From Patiria miniata (lineage: Eukaryota; Echinodermata; Asteroidea; Valvatida; Asterinidae): DNA of 64,000 nucleotides. This document shows, piece by piece, positions 11,796 to 22,300 of this stretch. The stretch is from the NCBI RefSeq assembly GCF_015706575.1, contig NW_024037074.1:2108001-2172000 (forward strand), given 5' to 3'. The first letter of the stretch is position 1. Every line of letters begins with the position of its first letter. The translations under genes and the position numbers were made by a program. The notes beneath the pieces are model-generated. The model saw only the letters and a list, made by a program, of their open reading frames with translations. It had not been told where the DNA came from and ran no database searches.

Positions 11796-12329
11796 ACAAA
11801 CTTCCAAGAAAACAAACAAAACAATAACAAACAGGTATTTTTTTTCACTTTCATTTATTGTGTTGATTTAATATCCCTTTATTCAAAGAACTATGCACAG
11901 CATTCCAACAATATTTTAAGTACACATTTACTTTTAAAATTGACCTACACAATATTTACACTGCAAGATAAGATTTATCGGACTTAAAGGGCATGTACTT
12001 AAAGGGCATGTACAACATTTGCTTTCGCTGCAATTTTCAGAAATAAATGGATTTGGAGGATTAGTATGTTTTAGCAAATATTGTTAAAATGACTTTTTTC
12101 ACGTTTGGGCTTGTAGAAGCTGGAAAAGCCAAGAAAACCAGTCATGTATTTGCAGTCTGGTGACCCCACTTATAAGGTAAAACGGAGCAATTAATAGACT
12201 TTGGGGAATCAAAAGGTCAGAGAATCAGTCTAGCAGACTTAAACCTCTTCACAGGTGTGTAATCAATTGCAAAGAAAATGCGGAATAACTAATTATAAAA
12301 AAATTGGGAGCAATTTTTGAAAAATAGCC
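11796..12329. other. no gene seen
   Basis: AT-rich DNA. A 17-bp direct duplication (TTAAAGGGCATGTAC) lies at about 11985-12014. The following 'caacatttgctttcgctgcaa' recurs in diverged form near 21290, a dispersed repeat. Confidence 0.4.
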
Positions 12330-12510
12330 AGTTTTCTCCAATGCTGGTCGGCTGACCAGCGTTGGAAAAGTAACATTTTTCTTAAAAATGTCAGCACATC
12401 AGGAGCCACAATTTTACAGGATGCTTTAGACTTTCATTCCCCAACAATCCAGTAAGGTATTTCGTGATAATTTGATCATTTCGTTTTGTGATGTTTGCAA
12501 ATGTTGTATC
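12330..12510 (+). repeat. dispersed repeat (partner 18352-18520)
   Basis: The run beginning near GGTCGGCTGACCA and continuing through GTCAGCACA, TTTTACAGGATGCTT and TGATGTTTGCAAATG aligns block by block with 18352-18520. It is non-coding. Confidence 0.5.
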
Positions 12511-12592
12511 TTCCCTTTAAAGAAAGGCAGTAAACATTTAATGTTTTTACAGATGAAATAAAGAAATGAAGTCAGACTATCACACAATATTG

Positions 12593-12769
12593 GCAAAGAA
12601 TGTTGCAACCTGACGCCACTTCAGCGGCGTTAAGTATGGAGCGTCAAGAAAATGTTCTCTTAAGTATTTCTCAGTCCCAGATTCATGTCTATTATCATCA
12701 TTTTTGCAATGAATGACTTCATTGACACGATATGAAGAAAAAGCAGCATCAGGTTACAACATTCTTTCC
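12593..12769 (-). mobile_element. MITE family M1, copy 1, 8-bp target-site duplication
   Basis: A 177-bp element with terminal inverted repeats AAAGAATGTTGCAACCTGA and TCAGGTTACAACATTCTTT. It is flanked by the exact 8-bp direct repeat CAATATTG (12585-12592 and 12770-12777). It lies opposite in orientation to the copies at 15852-16056 and 43358-43557, judged by the internal CATGAATCTGGGACTGAGAA. Confidence 0.85.
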
Positions 12770-13620
12770 CAATATTGTACATGAAAAAAATATAGTATTT
12801 ACAATGTGATAGATTGCCTTTGAGAAAGATTCTGTTGGATTGAAATTTCTGAAACTGACATGGGACATGGATGACAAGATTGACTTTCAAGGATTTGTGT
12901 GGACTCGGGACTTGAATACAATCTGGGCCCAATTTTATGGCGTTGCTTAACAGTTACCAGAAAAGCTGTGCTCATTACTACAGCAGAACATTGTACCATC
13001 CTTATTAAGCACTCATGGCGTGGATGTGCTAACGGTTCAGCACGCATTGAGATCTACATGTACATTGTCACGTCAAAAGCTAAGCAAATTGTTCCTCTGA
13101 GGTATTTTAGCATGCCTTTTGCTGTGTTTACTGCTTACGGTAAGTTACATTGTTCCTCTGAGGTATTAGCGTGCCTTTTGCTGTGTTTACTGCTTACGAT
13201 CTCCATAATATAGACAGAGAGGCTCTGCTGGCAGAAATTGTGTGCTTAGCAGCGCTATGAAATTGGGCCCTGTTCAAATCACTTATTTTCAATTTGTTTC
13301 ATGCCTTCTGGACCTTACACCCAAATTGCTTGACAAACGTGCTCTGAAAACTTGTACATGTATATTTATATCAATATAAACCATTATTTAGTATAATTAA
13401 ATTACGTACAGATGACTACCCCCCTCCTTGAATAACCATTCCTGGCCCATTCTCATGCCGTTGGGTTGTCTCTAAACAGGCCCAAGAAACTTCAAGAAAA
13501 CAAACTTGCAGAGTTGTCCTACATTTGCAACATTTGTGACGTGAACATTCACAATTATGATGAATATTTCAATGCTGCCTGACGGACTGTCCGACTGAGT
13601 CACTGAGTATCAACTGATCT
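12770..13620. other. non-coding; one ~55-bp tandem duplication
   Basis: At 13090-13198 a ~55-bp unit (GTTCCTCTGAGGTATT ... TGTGTTTACTGCTTACG) is present twice in tandem. The rest shows no gene or other repeat. Confidence 0.5.
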
Positions 13621-14150
13621 AGGCAGTCACTATTGTCACTGACTGACCGAGTCACTGACCGAGTCACTGACCGAATCACTGACTGCGGGATGAGACACTG
13701 ACCGAGTCACCGGGTCACTGCACGACTGAGTCACTGAGTCGCTCAATGAGGCACTGACCGAGTCACTGACCGAATCACTGACTGCGGGATGAGACACTGA
13801 CCGAGTCACCGAGTCACTGCGTGACTGAGTCACTGAGTCACTCAATGAGGCACTGACCGAGTCACTGACCGAATCACTGACTGCGGGATGAGACACTGAC
13901 CGAGTCACCGAGTCACTGCATGACTGAGTCACTGAGTCGCTCAATGAGGCACTGACGGAGTCACTGACCAAGTCACTGAGTTGACGACAGCCACCACGTT
14001 GCTCAATGAGTCACTGAGTGATTCACTAACGAAGACATTGACCGAATCACTGACGAGTCACTGACGAGTCACTGACTGAATCTGACTGAATCACTGAGTC
14101 GCTGATCGAGTCACTGAGTTGTTGACTGAGTCACTGACCGAGTCACACAG
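13620..14150. repeat. minisatellite of CACTGACCGAGT-type units with a ~98-bp higher order
   Basis: Short words (CACTGACCGAGT, CACTGAGTCGCT) repeat throughout. Superimposed on them, the GACTGCGGGATGAGACACTG block recurs at about 13681, 13779 and 13878. The minus-strand frame at 13636-13971 reads as S-D-S-V repeats only because of this low complexity. Confidence 0.9.
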
Positions 14151-14377
14151 TCCAGCTTAACCAGGCAAGCCTACTTTGTTTATGCCATGAGAGACTTAAG
14201 CCTCTCTCCAGAACTGTTGTTTTCTCCTGCATAACCATCTTGCCAAAGCTAAATAGAGAAATATTTCAAGGCAAATTTCCCAATGTGAAGAACAAATACT
14301 TTGGAAAATCCCTTTGCGAAGCAGGACATTTGGGATGTACAAATCTAAACAATCTCAAGACTAGGATAGGGACCACC

Positions 14378-17358
14378 TCAGGAAACTGGTACCCTGTTGT
14401 CCTTGGCCCACTTCTTCATGACACGGATGATGTATTCCACCTGCGGGTTACCGGTGTTGCGCAAGATTTGGAGGATGTCTCGCAGAGTGTTTCTCTGTAG
14501 AGGAAAAAAAATGACAAAAATCTAGTGGCTTGAACTTCACAGGGTTTTGTGCACATAAAAATGAAAGCTATTAACAAGATGGACTTTGCGTCGGGATGAT
14601 GCATTTCAATATTAAGATTTGCCCTTCATCGACGTATAAACACTGTATACTTAGTGTGTTACCTCCCGAGTGAAAGTTGGAGAAAAAAATCACTCGGGTG
14701 GGATTTGAACCCATGACTCGACCACCGAGTTTACGAGATTGGTGGTCCAGTGGTAAGATGTCTGCACTAGAAAGCAGGAGGTCATGGGTTCGAGTCCCAA
14801 CCGAGTGATTTTTTTCCAACTTTCACTCGGGAGGTAACGCACTGAGTAAACAGTGTTTATAAGTCGGTGAAGGGCAAAACCTAATAGTGAAAATGAAAGC
14901 TGTTCATAGAATATGGGGACAAAGGAAAAATCCATAAAGATCAATGAATTTGAACTAAAGGGGTAAGAAGTTGAAAAGTATTCATGAAAATTTGTAATAA
15001 AAAGCCATATCCTCTCTGAGTGATCCCCGTTTTATATTTCCCAGGTCTGCATCGTGACTTTGGGCGTGATCCCTGGCTGCATGGCATATGCGGGTTGAGG
15101 GCTTCTGACTAGCACCCCTTTGACAGAGACATTGACAATTAGGGAACCGCCAACATTGGGCTGGATAGCTCAGTTGGTAGAGCACCGGAGTGATATACTA
15201 ATTGAGATGTAATTGGTCAGTACGCACTGTTTGATTGATGAACTGTAGTCACCTGACTGTCACCTGACCAAAGGTTGAGATCTGATTGGTCAGTGTGCAC
15301 TGTTTGATTGATGTACTGTAGTCACCTGACCAGAATTTGAGATTTGAGATCTAATTGGTCAGTGTGCACTGCTGATTGACAGAGATGACACCCACCTTGG
15401 TTCATGACCAGCAATGATCTGCTGGAATACGCCCACGCACGCCCCTCGCTTGCCTTCCCAGTATTCAGGATTGGGGTCCAATCTTTCCAGGACATCGAAA
15501 GCATAGTAGAACTGGCCCATCTACCGACAGAAAAGTTGGAATATGAAAATTGAGAGGAGACCTTGACAATTCCAATTTGAGGTCGAGCAAAAAAACCAGA
15601 AGTTTGAATGAAAAGCCTGAATTTTTCGATCATATCCCACCGTGTTGAAATTGTCCAAAAATCAATATTTTAAGCAGTTTGGGATTTTTGGCTATTCTAG
15701 TATTTTATGATGCCCTCTACATGCTTACCAAAGTTGGGACACAAAAGTGCATCCTTCATTATTCAAGCTAATGACACAAAGTGGTAAATGTGCAATGAAT
15801 CATTTTTTCTTTTTTTGACAGGGATTCGTATTCTCGTTGATTTTACACGTGGGAAACAATGTTGCAACCTGACGCCACTTTTGTCTTCACACATCATCTC
15901 AATAAAGATCAGTCATTGCAAAAATGTTTCACAAACATGAATCTGGGACTGAGAAACACTTCCAATTTGGTTCAGAAATACTTGGAAAGTTTTCTTGACT
16001 CTCCATAGACTTTGTACACAACCGCTGAAGTAGCGTCTGGATACTGCATTCTTTTCTACACATGCGTTATATTTAGATTTATGTCTCCTCTACCATTTGC
16101 GTTTGGACGAAGTGACCAATCTGTTTTGTGAAATCGGCTGCAGGTTGAGATTGAGTGACTGGATACTAATTTGGGGCTAATGCCAAAATCTTGACCAAAC
16201 ATCCAACGGACTAAAATAGGGGATGATGATTTACCTTGTAGCCGTCGTTGGCAATGAGCTGCAGCAGGCTGAACGATTCACCAGACGTCTCCATCTTAAG
16301 GTACAACTCCCAGGCTAGTCTGGCCTTACGATTCATGATGTCTGAACAACGAAAACAACACAAAGAAAGGTTATAAATACATAGGATACTGCTGTAAGAA
16401 AACACATTGGGTCCACAAAAGATGGTTCGGTTCAGTGGATGCTCATTTCAGCAATTTTCGGCCAGCAATGCTCAGTGTAACTGTGTACAATATTTGGGAG
16501 CCAAGAGGGATGTTCAATGTAGCAAATTTCTGTAGTACAATCTGCTTGAAATGTGATAGAACAAATCCAACATGGCAAATATAGGATTAAGATGTGACGT
16601 TTACACGTATGAAACAAAAAAACTTTTTACTCCGTTTACTAATTTTTCAAAACATTTAAACAAAACCCGAATTATATAAAAGGGATCTCCGTTCACCCGA
16701 TCTTCCTTTGAGAAAACCACACATATATGTAGCACAAATAATTAACGTTGTTTTCAAACCTACTTAATTTACAAAACCTTAGAAGCACCTCATAATTGAT
16801 TACATTTGGGGAACAGGTAGAACATGTTTACTTTATCAACGACTGCCCGCTATTTACTATGTCAACCATTGTTGATTTATCATGTCAATCACGCCGCTCT
16901 GCAGATCAGACAAAATGGGTATGCAAAAACCACTGTCAATGGCTAAATGTTTAAAACAGTTCGTAAAATATTTGCTCAAGGTTTACAAAATAAAACGCCA
17001 AGTCACATCCTTAATATATGATCAGGGCAAGTGCATGCTGGTTATGTCATTGTTAGAGACACGTCAGTCTACCTCACACATGGGCAACATGTGCATCTCC
17101 CTAATGCCACTCTGGATTTTCCAGCAGTACATGAAATGCATGCACGCGACGTGTCGTGACTTTAGTTGGACATTTGCTTGTGCAGTCACAGTTGTGAGTG
17201 CATGGTCAATACATTATGAGTTGAGGCTTAACAGGTAGATTCGTTCCCATAATTAGCAACTTTGAAGTTGGAAGAAGAAACGTCATTAACAACTGACGGT
17301 AATACTCACAGCATCTTGCCAACCAGAGACACGTGTAGTCATTCTTGATCTTCTCACT
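14378..17358 (-). CDS. IFT56: IFT56 / TTC26 homologue, last four exons only
   Basis: IFT56 (TTC26, DYF-13) is a TPR protein of the intraflagellar-transport B complex, acting in cilia. Exons in transcription order are 17358-17310 ([16 protein letters not shown]), 16341-16235 ([20 protein letters not shown]), 15520-15396 ([20 protein letters not shown]) and 14492-14378 ([14 protein letters not shown], stop TGA at 14378-14380). Junction phases fit at every intron: the Tyr codon is split between the first two exons, the next junction is phase 0, and an Arg codon is split before the last exon. The last acceptor is a tandem CAGAG; only the downstream AG keeps the frame. The start of the third exon reads [12 protein letters not shown], three residues shorter than the vertebrate form as I remember it. 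Upstream exons (about 400 N-terminal residues) are not visible in the 2 kb before the end of ZW10, so the gene is truncated here, rearranged or misassembled. Identity is recalled from the family and is strong. Confidence 0.88.
14614..14885. mobile_element. two S1 SINEs in head-to-head inverted orientation
   Basis: The minus-strand copy at about 14614-14735 has lost its anticodon-arm segment, so CCCATGA jumps straight to CTCGACCACCGAG. It abuts a plus-strand copy at about 14737-14885 with A box TGGTCCAGTGG, B box GGTTCGAGTCC and the family tail CGGTGAAGGGCAAAACCTAA. The pair forms a long hairpin. Flanking AATGAAAGCT words on both sides extend the symmetry. It lies downstream of the IFT56 stop, in the 3' part of the locus. 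Confidence 0.75.
15160..15370 (+). repeat. tRNA-like 5' half followed by ~85-bp tandem units
   Basis: GGCTGGATAGCTCAGTTGGT (from about 15160) is a near-perfect tRNA 5' half with A box TAGCTCAGTTGG, but no T arm follows. The next 180 bp contain about 2.5 tandem units with ATTGGTCAGTGTGCACTG and TGTAGTCACCTGAC. This is within the last IFT56 intron. Confidence 0.6.
15852..16056 (+). mobile_element. MITE family M1, copy 2, 8-bp target-site duplication
   Basis: A 205-bp element with the TIR core AATGTTGCAACCTGACGCC at the left and a decayed right TIR ending GCATTCTTTTC. Its flanks TACACGTG (15844-15851) and TACACATG (16057-16064) match at 7 of 8 bases. It is inserted in the IFT56 intron. Confidence 0.8.
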
Positions 17359-17984
17359 CTGAATGAGCATAAAAATCGGGAAAACAAGAGAAACGATTAA
17401 CCCACTCCAATTAATTCATGGTAAAACCAAGTGTTCCCCACCAAAAAAGTGGTCTAGGAGGCACAGAAAGATCCCCATCCGGGTTTTAGACTTGTTTTTT
17501 TTTATGCCTATTCGCCCTGAACAAGGCTACAAGCCACTCCAGATATACAGGGCTACACGTCGGCGCAAAGCAGCTAAATCAACCACACCATCTCTGCCCT
17601 CACAGGTACCCACTTATAAGCCATCAGTGTGGGGGTTTGGTCAGTATCAAATGAGGGGAATAATGCTCATTGTGATGTTTGGCAAGGTATGCACCCCTCT
17701 AGTCAAAAAATATGCGACAGCATTGCAGCGGTGACAGCTTTTTGGGCGCTGTCCCTTGTTTTCTTTTTTAAAATGGAGGCCAAAACATGCTTGTAATTAC
17801 CACATATAATTTATTTGGTTCAAGCATATTGACGTACAGCCATTTTGAATGAAAACACAAATCAAAAGTGATAACACCCAAAAAACTGCCACCACTCACA
17901 CTGCAAAGCTATCACACATTCTCCAACTCTAGATATGCCTTTCAAAAAATCGCTATGAGCTTTGCTCTTTTCAATCGTCTGGTA
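17359..17984. other. no exon recognised upstream of the first visible IFT56 exon
   Basis: No TPR-like coding segment with splice borders could be found here on the minus strand, although IFT56 should continue upstream. Confidence 0.4.
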
Positions 17985-18190
17985 CCGGTGGCCCAAGATT
18001 TGGACCAAAGCTGATAGCCTATTACTCCTGGGTGGGGACAAGCAATGAGTAACAAAGTGCTTTTCCCAGGGGCACACGCACCACAACCCCAGGCTGGACT
18101 CGAACCCACAACCTGCAGCTTTACCCGCAGACCACGAATCCAACGCCCTTAACCACGAGGCCACAGCACTCCACACTCCTCTTGAAGCAG
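17985..18190 (-). mobile_element. tRNA-Ser-like SINE
   Basis: On the minus strand, TGGCCTCGTGGTTAAGG (A box) and GGTTCGAGTCC (B box) flank a tRNA-like stretch. It continues into a body containing GTGTGCCCCTGGGAAAAG and CCCCACCCAGGAGTAATAG. This layout matches a SINE type I associate with echinoderm and other invertebrate deuterostome genomes (recall, not searched). Confidence 0.75.
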
Positions 18191-18351
18191 GACAGATCAT
18201 AGGTTGGAGGGAAATAAGCACCAAGCAAGGAATTCCAAAGAGATGCAGCACGTGGGAAAAAAAGCTATTGCAATATATCTTTTTGTTCTACATCTAGGTA
18301 TACGGCAACAGTAGATGGATGGGAACAGACAGAAAGTCAAGCTTCTCTCTC

Positions 18352-18520
18352 AAACAGGGCTGACCATCGGTGGAAATTGATACAAAATCCCACTTTTCTT
18401 GAAAATGACAGCACACCAGGTGCCGTTATTTCACAGGATGCTTGAGACTATTATTCACTAACAGTCAAGATAATTCATAATAACTTGGCAGTTTTGGTTT
18501 TTGATGTTTGCAAATGAAAG
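18352..18520 (+). repeat. dispersed repeat (partner 12330-12510)
   Basis: Shares the ordered blocks GCTGACCA, GACAGCACA, TTTCACAGGATGCTT and TGATGTTTGCAAATG with the copy at 12.3 kb. Confidence 0.5.
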
Positions 18521-18532
18521 GCGCCATGACTA

Positions 18533-18888
18533 GTTCCTGATTGGTCGATCCATGGCAACAATGTGGTATTATTAGTTATCCCGCGAGTGCGAGTGGAACA
18601 CGGAATAATGCAGTGTGTCTGTGTCCCACATTCGGCTGAGTGGTATGTGGGACACAGATGCACTGCATTTTTTGTGTTCCACAAGCGTGAGCGCGATAAC
18701 AAATTTATCTTTCAGCAAACTTGAGGCACAGTAAGATGAAACACACATGCCGCTGTTCATGTTCGTATGGAATGGCGCGCGCATCTTAGAATAGTGCAAT
18801 ATGCGGAGTGCAGTATGGACTGTGGCCGTGCTACATTGTTATATGTAGCACGGCTTGTTGCCATGGATTCACCAATCAGGATCGAGGA
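18533..18888. mobile_element. nested hairpin element
   Basis: Outer arms: CCTGATTGGTCGATCCATGG near 18535 pairs with CCATGGATTCACCAATCAGG near 18860. Inside lies a second hairpin at about 18577-18701: GTTATCCCGCGAGTGCGAGT pairs imperfectly with GCGTGAGCGCGATAAC, and GTGTCTGTGTCCCACA with TGTGGGACACAGATGC. A third, GCCGTGCTACAT / ATGTAGCACGGC, is at 18825-18852. Probably a non-autonomous DNA element with a second insertion. Confidence 0.6.
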
Positions 18889-19330
18889 TTCAAGTTTATT
18901 TGAAGATAATATCTCATATACCAAGGTCCATATCACACTCTGCCTATCATATGGCCCCAACCATCGCTGAGAACAGACAGTTATCTAAAATACTACATCC
19001 ACTTAACAGCTGCCAGTTGGCTTTTGACTTCATGCATATGCTTGGGTACACTACATATATCTGTGCATTACTTTCCCCTGACAGAGCTGGCACTCAGGCA
19101 CTCCCTGTGACCTATGGGTTCTATGCATGACAGATTCTACAAACTGCACTTTGAGGGTTGAAAAAGAACAGCTTTTTTTGGTGGTTTTTCAGCATGGAGA
19201 CACAATACATTGAACAGCTCAGTGGAACGATGTCAGCTATAAATTATTAGCCCTTAAATTTGGTCCAGTTCATGAAATGATGGCAAATGATCCTATATGC
19301 CTTGAACTCAGCTTACTTTCCCGGCTGGTC

Positions 19331-22300
19331 CTATCTGATTTTGGCGAGCGCTGTGGCTCGTCTGTCGGTGTTCTGGAAGATGGCCCGTATCAGGCTCTTC
19401 ACGTCACTGGCGCTGAACACCATAGCGAGTGGTCCCTGGAGTGACGGAGAGAATCACAGTCTCAAATGTTTAAAGAGCAACTAGACAAGAAGAGGAGTTC
19501 CCAACATAAACAATGTTTTTAATTTTAAAGTTGAGCAAAGAAATTGACTGGAGCAGGGGTTGAACCTGTGACCTTCGGATTGCCGTTCCGGTGCTAATAC
19601 CAAGTGCCCCCCCTTGCCCCCCCCCCCCTCGTGACGCCCATGCACTTCTAGTTGTTTGAAAAGTGGATTTGTGGGCAATTTATGAGCAAATGAAGCATAA
19701 GCTTGCAATGGTAATCACGTATCGTTCAAGCAATGCATTATCGGTCGTGTCCATCCTCTGCAACAATATATACAGAGATCATACACTTTTCTAAGCTATG
19801 GAGTAGTCTGCTACACACCTAACAAAAACCACAGTGATTCATTTTTTTAATGTGAACTAATGCACCTCTCAACGGTAATGTGTGGTTTGCATTCAACAGA
19901 ATGTGCTTGTTACAAAAAAAACAAAACAACATTTGTGTTTATGTTTGGTATGCACAAAGCAACACACTGTGCATTAATCAACACATGATATACATCACTT
20001 CGTGGGCCACCTAACATCTTATCAACAAATTCTGCAACAACAAACAAATTAGATTCAGGAATTGCTTTCTTACCTCATCTTCTCCTGGTTTGATCAAGTG
20101 TGGAATTCTGTCTTGCAGTCCCGAGAGTAACGAATGTAACTGCTGCGCATCATCAGCTGAGATGTCCTGTCAAGTTGAGCAACCAAAAAAAATGTTCTAA
20201 CCAATTAGTGGCAGTATTCCACAAGGACATCACAGACGAAACAAGTGTGAGTGCACAATAAGCTCTGGTCACCTAACATGAAATGATTGTGCATAAAAAC
20301 AAGCCCAGGCAGCCATCTCACGTGAAAATCACGAGCTGAAAATTGACCAAAATAAGCCCCCTAAGTTTCCCATCAAAATAGCGGGCTACACACTACGTGA
20401 CTATTAACATTATTAAGCATTATCTTGCCTCCATTTTACAAAATTTTCATAAACAACTTTACAAAATGTTACAAACAATTTTTGTTAACTATATCACTGT
20501 TTTTGTTTGCGAAAATGTTGTAGTTACATTATATTGGAAACTTAGGGAGCTAGCATTTGCTCAATTTTCCGAGGACAGACATATGCAAAATAGATGCGCA
20601 TATGCATCGATCGAGACAAACCTCGTTTTCCGATAACTTTCGTCAAGAGTGCATTTACTGACAACGGCATGGTATTTTGTCAATTTTTGGTCAACGCTTT
20701 TTGGTCAATTTTTGGGGACAGACAGACAGACCGACCAACTGACCACCAAGTGACATGTAGAAGCTCCTGCCACAGCTTAAAAATAGTCCCTCAAACATGC
20801 TGAGTTAGGAATTTGTTGGCAGCCTATGCACTCCATGCACAAGTACCACCTCCACACTTTCAAAAGGAGAGTTCAGGGAGACCACTGGGAGGGACAATCT
20901 AATGCATTGCCAACGGCGCCTGACGCCCATGCCAAGACGCCAGAGGTTTGTACAGAATTCAATCAGTTGTGTGTTCTTGACGACATACCTGCATGAAACA
21001 GTCAAATACTTGAGGGATCTTCTCACCTCAAGTGACGAGACTTTCTCCACGATGTGCATGAGTACCGTGTTGATGAGTGTAGACATGGCCTTGGTGTAGA
21101 TGTTACTGGGGAGGATGTCGGTCCAGACTCGCTGGAGGTGACCCAACTGATGGACAACCTGCAATGGGATAAAGACAGGGATGAGATTGCCTCTGAAAGA
21201 TGCATTCCTTTCGAGACCGGTAATGTCTTTCTCTCAGATTCAAAAGGTCTGATTTCAGACAAAATCGTGCCTGTTAAAGGCTTAATATACAACATTTGCT
21301 TTTGCTGTAATTTTCAGAAATGCAAAATGGAGGATTTCTTTAAAGGATATGGCCAGATTCCTAGCCCAAAAGGCAGAGGTGAAACTTTACTTTGACTTCA
21401 TTTTTATCAACAAAATTGAATATTTGAATATTCTTATGTGGAAATCCAAGTCCGAGATAAGGCCGAGTAAAAAAAACAAAAATAGTTTATCGTCCGAGCC
21501 CTTTGAAAAAAAATCAAGGAGGCGGGCACCCCCCCCCCCCCCCAAGATGGTTGATTTTCCAAGATGATGAATTGATCGATGCATTTTCTCGACTCTTTTG
21601 CTGATACAAAATTGTGTCTGAAGGAGCTGTCACCCCTTCTACAAAGGTACAATTTCATTAGAAACAAATACATTGACAATACATTTGTAAATTATTTTGT
21701 AAATATATGAATAAAAACAACACAACAAAGGAAGCGAGCAGGAAAAACCCAAGTGGGCCATGGCAAGAAACTGGTTTATTTTTCACTTGGCCTAAAATTT
21801 TTGATTGTTGCCGAACCTACTTGTTTAATGGCCCTCTCACATGCCAAGAAGTTGTCGTCAGTCGCTACTTGGTCAAAGCCCTCAGCACCAGACAGACTCT
21901 CCACTAATTGATCTCGCTGAATTCTCTGCAACATAGAAGCAGTAACAATAACACGATCAGGAAGGTTATTTTGCTTGAATGTGCACATTTGACATCACAT
22001 AACATTCAAAGCCAAATTCGCTGCAGGTGACTTGATCTGCAACTCCTGCGGTCTGCAGCAAGAATACCTGCTGTGATGTCAAAACTTAGGATTGGCGAAT
22101 CCAAGAAAGATACACTGGCCTTAACCCTCACCCTCCAGGGTAGTCAGGCTAGAAACCCTGCTAAATGCAGCAATGTGTAACACTTGTCAAAATGACATGT
22201 CTGCTCTTTCAGCAAGATCTATCAGGTCAAAAATCTCCAGTCAAAACTGCCTCCGAGTCTGTGGTCACTGAATGCAGCAGGATACAACTGTGGCATTTTT

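Noticed and set aside
13636..13971. Ser-Asp-Ser-Val repeat protein on the minus strand
   Set aside because: It is a translation of the CACTGACCGAGT minisatellite; there is no start context or flanking exon.
15160..15190. tRNA gene
   Set aside because: Only the 5' half with the A box is present; the anticodon and T arms are missing.
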